Origin: Shewanella sp.
Lineage (GTDB): Bacteria; Pseudomonadota; Gammaproteobacteria; Enterobacterales; Shewanellaceae
Length of the DNA stretch: 9,142 nucleotides
Reading direction: 5' to 3'
Assembly (NCBI GenBank): GCA_004195335.1
Contig: SDWK01000661.1
Coordinates: 1-9,142, forward strand
Shown: piece by piece, positions 6,676 to 9,142 of the stretch
How the letters are laid out: each line of letters starts with the position of its first letter
How positions within the stretch are numbered: position 1 is the first letter of the stretch
The notes under the pieces: model-generated
What the model was told of the DNA's origin: nothing
Databases searched by the model: none
What the model saw: the letters and a program-made list of their open reading frames with translations, nothing else
Program-made: the position numbers and the translations under genes

Positions 6676-7137
6676 ATGAAGAGCAACCTGAAAAAATCCA
6701 TTTTAGCCTGTATTGTAGGCTCTGTTTTAGCCACTACAGCACAAGCAAACAACTTCAAAGAAACTGATGATGCGATTCACTATCGTCAATCTGCATTTAG
6801 TTTGATGGCGTATAACTTCGGTGACATGGGCGCCATGTTAAAAGGAAAGAAGCCATTCGATGCTCAAGTCTTCAACCTACGCGCCGAAAATGTAGCTGCA
6901 TTGTCTAAGCTCCCCTTAGAAGGGTTCATTGAAGGTTCTGATAAAGGGGAAACGGGTGCTCTTTCTAAGATCTGGGCTGAAAAGTCTGACTTTGATGCCA
7001 AGATGAAGCAACTTCAGGAAGATTCAGCCGCTCTCGCCATAGCCTCGAAGTCGGACGACAGAAAAGCGCTGAAACAAGCCTTTATGAAAACAGCTAAAAA
7101 CTGCAAAGGCTGTCACGACGTGTATAAGAAGGACTAA
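6676..7137 (+). CDS. Periplasmic cytochrome c'
   Basis: This 153-residue precursor is of the class II cytochrome c (cytochrome c') family. These are four-helix proteins with a five-coordinate heme that bind NO and CO and are linked to NO tolerance. The signal peptide is residues 1-24 (KKS, a hydrophobic core, then a TAQA cut site). CKGCH at 143-147 near the C-terminus carries the heme, with His147 as the proximal ligand. The N-terminal helix has HYRQSAFSLM, which aligns with YRQSALTLM of Alcaligenes cytochrome c', so Phe41 of the precursor replaces the distal Leu16. The start at 6676 gives a clean signal peptide; the frame is open back to 6613, but that would put 21 polar residues in front. 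The ribosome site is weak (GAGA). The gene converges on a cytochrome b561 gene that may reduce it. Confidence 0.93.
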   Translation: MKSNLKKSILACIVGSVLATTAQANNFKETDDAIHYRQSAFSLMAYNFGDMGAMLKGKKPFDAQVFNLRAENVAALSKLPLEGFIEGSDKGETGALSKIWAEKSDFDAKMKQLQEDSAALAIASKSDDRKALKQAFMKTAKNCKGCHDVYKKD

Positions 7138-7168
7138 CTCGAGTTACAGTCCGCTTGCAATAGAGCAA

Positions 7169-7195
7169 AGCAACGAGCTTAAACAACTCGTTGCT
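7169..7195. terminator. Hairpin between convergent cytochrome genes
   Basis: AGCAACGAG (7169-7177) pairs perfectly with CTCGTTGCT (7187-7195) around a nine-base loop. It sits midway between the two convergent stop codons. The following bases are only moderately T-rich on either strand (CGTTTATCT on plus, TTGCTC on minus), so it may be a weak bidirectional terminator. Confidence 0.55.
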
Positions 7196-7207
7196 CGTTT
7201 ATCTAAC

Positions 7208-7876
7208 TTAAAGCATATCGATTATCGGCCAGATTAAATAATTCGTTACCACGCCACCGACGGCTAGCAACAACACCAAAGCCATCAATAATGGTTTAAA
7301 CGTTAACTCTACATTCTGTTTCCCCGGCACCCGCTTATAACCACTAAGCATAGGCCGTACAAGTTTATCCCCTTTCACACCATGGAAAAGCACCGCTAAA
7401 ACATGAATTGCCGCAAAACCAAGCATGACATAAAAGATTTTTTTATGTAGCCAACTCATCGAGGCGCCGATTTCACTAGAAACAAAAGAGTACAGAGGCC
7501 CTTCTGTGAAAATCTCATCGGTAGAAAATAGACCAGTTGAGAGTTGCAACGTCACTAAAGCAATCAAAGCCAACACCATATACCCTCCCAATGGGTTATG
7601 TCCTATGCTAGCTGTTACCCCCTGCTGCTTAGTATGCTTTACATAGCCCAAAACGGTTTTAGGGTGTTTTATAAATTGACTGAATCGAGCAGTATCGCTA
7701 CCAACGACGCCCCACACCAAACGAAAAATAATGAAAATCATAAGGCAATAAGCCAACACCTGATGCCACTCCATCTCTCCGGCATCGGCTGTCCACCAAA
7801 GTCCACCTAACAGAACTATCATTCCCCAGTGAAAAACCCTGACCGGGAGATCCCAGACTTTTATCTTTGTTTGCAT
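7208..7876 (-). CDS. Membrane cytochrome b561 family protein
   Basis: This 222-residue di-heme membrane protein belongs to the cytochrome b561 / Ni-hydrogenase b-type group. These proteins pass electrons from quinol to periplasmic acceptors. The N-terminus VWDLPVRVFHW is typical of the family. Membrane segments lie at about 17-30, 39-58, 98-116, 147-166 and 195-217. His16, His38, His144 and His158 are the likely heme ligands, and His165 is a further candidate. The GSDTARFSQF stretch after the second helix is also usual. The start at 7876 (MQTKIKVWD) is preferred. The frame extends to a TTG at 7957, but those 27 residues are basic, non-family-like sequence. The ribosome site is weak. The convergent neighbour encodes cytochrome c', so I infer that it may be the electron donor to that protein. 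Confidence 0.92.
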   Translation of the reverse strand: MQTKIKVWDLPVRVFHWGMIVLLGGLWWTADAGEMEWHQVLAYCLMIFIIFRLVWGVVGSDTARFSQFIKHPKTVLGYVKHTKQQGVTASIGHNPLGGYMVLALIALVTLQLSTGLFSTDEIFTEGPLYSFVSSEIGASMSWLHKKIFYVMLGFAAIHVLAVLFHGVKGDKLVRPMLSGYKRVPGKQNVELTFKPLLMALVLLLAVGGVVTNYLIWPIIDML

Positions 7877-8090
7877 TTTCTGACCCGAATTGAAACTCAA
7901 TGAACGACGTTTATTAATAGTGTGGCGGATGATATTTGAAGCAGTTTTGTGAGGCAAATAAAAAAAGTAACTAAACTTATCTATTCGAATATGAGCCTGT
8001 TTAAGTTCCTTTTCAAGCGTTTTATCGCAGTTATTTCCTAAATTTGCTCAAGTGATCAAATAAAAGACGAACGGCATAAAACAGCTAACA

Positions 8091-8112
8091 AAACGTGATC
8101 TAGATCACGACT
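8091..8112 (+). promoter_or_regulatory. Near-consensus CRP (cAMP receptor protein) site upstream of raiA
   Basis: The 16-bp perfect palindrome CGTGATCTAGATCACG (8094-8109) contains GTGA-N6-TCAC. It differs from the ideal CRP core only in the outermost base of each side. It is flanked by AAA on the left. A weak -10, TAGTCT (8130-8135), would give a start near 8142, putting the site at about -41, the class II activator position. From this I infer CRP-activated transcription of raiA. Confidence 0.75.
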
Positions 8113-8166
8113 TTCATGGAGAATATTGGTAGTCTGAATTCAAGGAAACAACAAAAGGTTCGACAT

Positions 8167-8529
8167 ATGACAAAGATTACAAGCAAACACCTTGAAGTCA
8201 CTGCCCTTATTCGCGAACGCATAGAAGCCCGTCTGGAAAGACTTTCAAGACATGATGTGCAGTTGATTAACCCTCATGTAATCATAACTCAAGAGAAACA
8301 GCTCTTTAAAATTGAAGCCTCCGTCGGCATCCCAAATAGCACGCTTTTTGCTCAAGCAAAACATGAAGATCTTTATAGCGCAATTAACGCGATGGGGCAA
8401 AAGCTAGAGAAACAGTTGAACAGAGTCACCCATAAACCAGAAGCACAAAGACATGCCTCACTCAAACGACAAGAGGGAGCGACTGAAGAGGACACTGGAC
8501 TGGATTTAGAAGAGGAATACGCCGCTTAG
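8167..8529 (+). CDS. raiA: Ribosome-associated inhibitor A (protein Y)
   Basis: This 120-residue cytoplasmic factor binds in the 30S decoding channel and stops translation during stationary phase or cold shock. It starts MTKITSKHLEVT, close to E. coli RaiA (MTMNITSKQMEIT). It keeps LINPHVI at 33-39, KHEDLYSAIN at 65-74 and KLEKQLN at 79-85. The acidic tail EEDTGLDLEEEYAA distinguishes RaiA from the shorter hibernation factor HPF, which lacks it. The start at 8167 is chosen for AAAAGG (8153-8158) eight bases upstream and for family agreement; an in-frame ATG at 8116 would add 17 unrelated residues. A CRP site lies 58 bp before the start. In E. coli raiA is followed by pheL-pheA. No such genes are seen before the right edge, and no clear terminator follows. 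Confidence 0.95.
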   Translation: MTKITSKHLEVTALIRERIEARLERLSRHDVQLINPHVIITQEKQLFKIEASVGIPNSTLFAQAKHEDLYSAINAMGQKLEKQLNRVTHKPEAQRHASLKRQEGATEEDTGLDLEEEYAA

Positions 8530-8920
8530 TATTTTTGAATTATTTCAAAATGGCGGGGCTCAATGTACCGCCTACTGAAAAACCAGAAATCGAACAGAAA
8601 ATGCTTCACCATGCTACGCTTATATAATAGGGTCAATTTTAAATAATCATTATCCTAAAGGAGTCCTGAGCAGTTTTAAGTTTTATACAGGCGAACCTAA
8701 AAGCCATTCATAGCACTTTATATAAGTGATGAATATGGACACTAAGCTGACAACAGCAATCGCGCCTGAACATATAATGCTGGTTCGAGTAAAAACCTAG
8801 GCATCTCACTTCCCTTATGAATAAGGTCAAGAAGTAACAGATATAGGTTTCGAATACTAAAAGGAGTAACACCAAATAGTCATTTTAGTTACACCCTTTG
8901 TAAGATATTTTTGAAGATAG
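8530..8920. other. Gene-free stretch after raiA, with hairpins and one doubtful 23-codon ORF
   Basis: No convincing gene is seen in these 391 bp. Visible items are: a hairpin TTTTGAA/TTCAAAA (8533-8550) just after raiA, without a T run; a GGCGG/CCGCC hairpin (8552-8572); a perfect TATAAT (8623-8628) without a good -35; and an inverted repeat CCTTAT-GA-ATAAGG (8813-8826) flanked by ACTTC and GAAGT (8808-8835). There are two ribosome-site-like AAAGGAG/AAAAGGAG stretches (around 8657 and 8869) with no start codon placed to use them. The 23-codon ORF at 8729-8800 (plus) has no clear ribosome site and no composition suggesting a leader peptide. An unannotated small RNA is possible but not supported. 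Confidence 0.5.
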
Positions 8921-9142
8921 ATGTTAGACGTAAGATGTTAGACGTAAGATGTTAGACGTAAGATGTTAGACGCAAGATGTTAGACGTAAGATGTTAGACG
9001 CAAGATGTTAGACGCAAGATGTTAGACGCAAGATGTTAGACGCAAGATGTTAGACGTAAGATGTTAGACGTAAGATGTTAGACGTAAGATGTTAGACGTA
9101 AGATGTTAGACGTAAGATGTTAGACGTAAGATGTTAGACGTA
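8921..9142. repeat. 14-bp tandem repeat array, 15 full units plus 12 bp, continuing past the window
   Basis: The unit ATGTTAGACGTAAG repeats head to tail with no length change. One position varies between T and C (GACGTAAG or GACGCAAG). Reading from 8921, the units run T T T C T C C C C T T T T T T, then a partial T unit. Nothing else differs. Fourteen is not a multiple of three, and every frame on both strands meets a stop within 42 bp, so it is not coding. The identical spacing and grouped variants suggest recent expansion by slippage or unequal exchange. Confidence 0.97.

Noticed and set aside
6516..6758. 80-codon minus-strand ORF across the trpR-cytochrome c' gap
   Set aside because: It overlaps the cytochrome c' signal-peptide region, lacks a ribosome site and shows no family features.
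7877..7957. N-terminal extension of cytochrome b561 to a TTG at 7957
   Set aside because: The added 27 residues are basic and unlike the family, which begins at the VWDLPVRVFHW motif.
8781..8800. tRNA T-arm-like GGTTCGAGT
   Set aside because: No matching acceptor, D or anticodon arms are found around it.
8530..8920. pheL leader peptide and attenuator, expected after raiA by analogy with E. coli
   Set aside because: No Phe-rich short ORF and no hairpin with a T run is present in this stretch. They may lie beyond the right edge.
8921..9142. CRISPR array or coding repeat
   Set aside because: The repeats are contiguous with no spacers, and all six frames are stopped within 42 bp.

Overview
The window looks like chromosomal DNA from a marine gammaproteobacterium, most likely Shewanella. 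This is an inference from the proteins (E. coli-like ThrA, ThrB and ThrC with a Thr/Ile leader peptide, TrpR, a SlyD with a Cys/His tail, cytochrome c', RaiA) and from their order. I recall that order from Shewanella genomes but could not check it here.

Layout. Positions 1-4489 on the minus strand hold the threonine operon, read right to left: a promoter, the thrL leader peptide with its attenuator, thrA, a 31-codon ORF that duplicates the start of thrB, thrB, and the first 226 codons of thrC, which runs off the left edge. Positions 4490-4973 are a non-coding divergent region with several inverted repeats. On the plus strand follow slyD with a strong terminator, then a small four-helix membrane protein of unknown function that converges on trpR with only 8 bp between the stop codons. 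Next come a periplasmic cytochrome c' (plus) and a membrane cytochrome b561 (minus), convergent around a hairpin. Then raiA (plus) lies behind a nearly ideal CRP site. From 8530 to the right edge I see no convincing gene. The last 222 bp are a 14-bp tandem repeat that runs off the window.

How the genes work together. ThrA (aspartokinase plus homoserine dehydrogenase), ThrB (homoserine kinase) and ThrC (threonine synthase) cover the first, third and last two steps from aspartate to threonine. The leader peptide has six Thr and five Ile codons and overlaps an antiterminator arm that competes with a GC-rich terminator, so the operon should read charged tRNA-Thr and tRNA-Ile. Cytochrome c' and cytochrome b561 may form a quinol-to-periplasm redox pair. 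RaiA is a stationary-phase ribosome factor, and the CRP site suggests cAMP control.

The most unusual item is the thrA-thrB junction. A diverged copy of the first ~60 nt of thrB sits where thrB would normally begin. It forms a mini-ORF joined by ATGA overlaps to thrA upstream and to the intact thrB downstream. Other points of interest are the TrpR corepressor-pocket substitutions, the palindromes around slyD and cytochrome c', and the 14-bp repeat with its patterned T/C variants.
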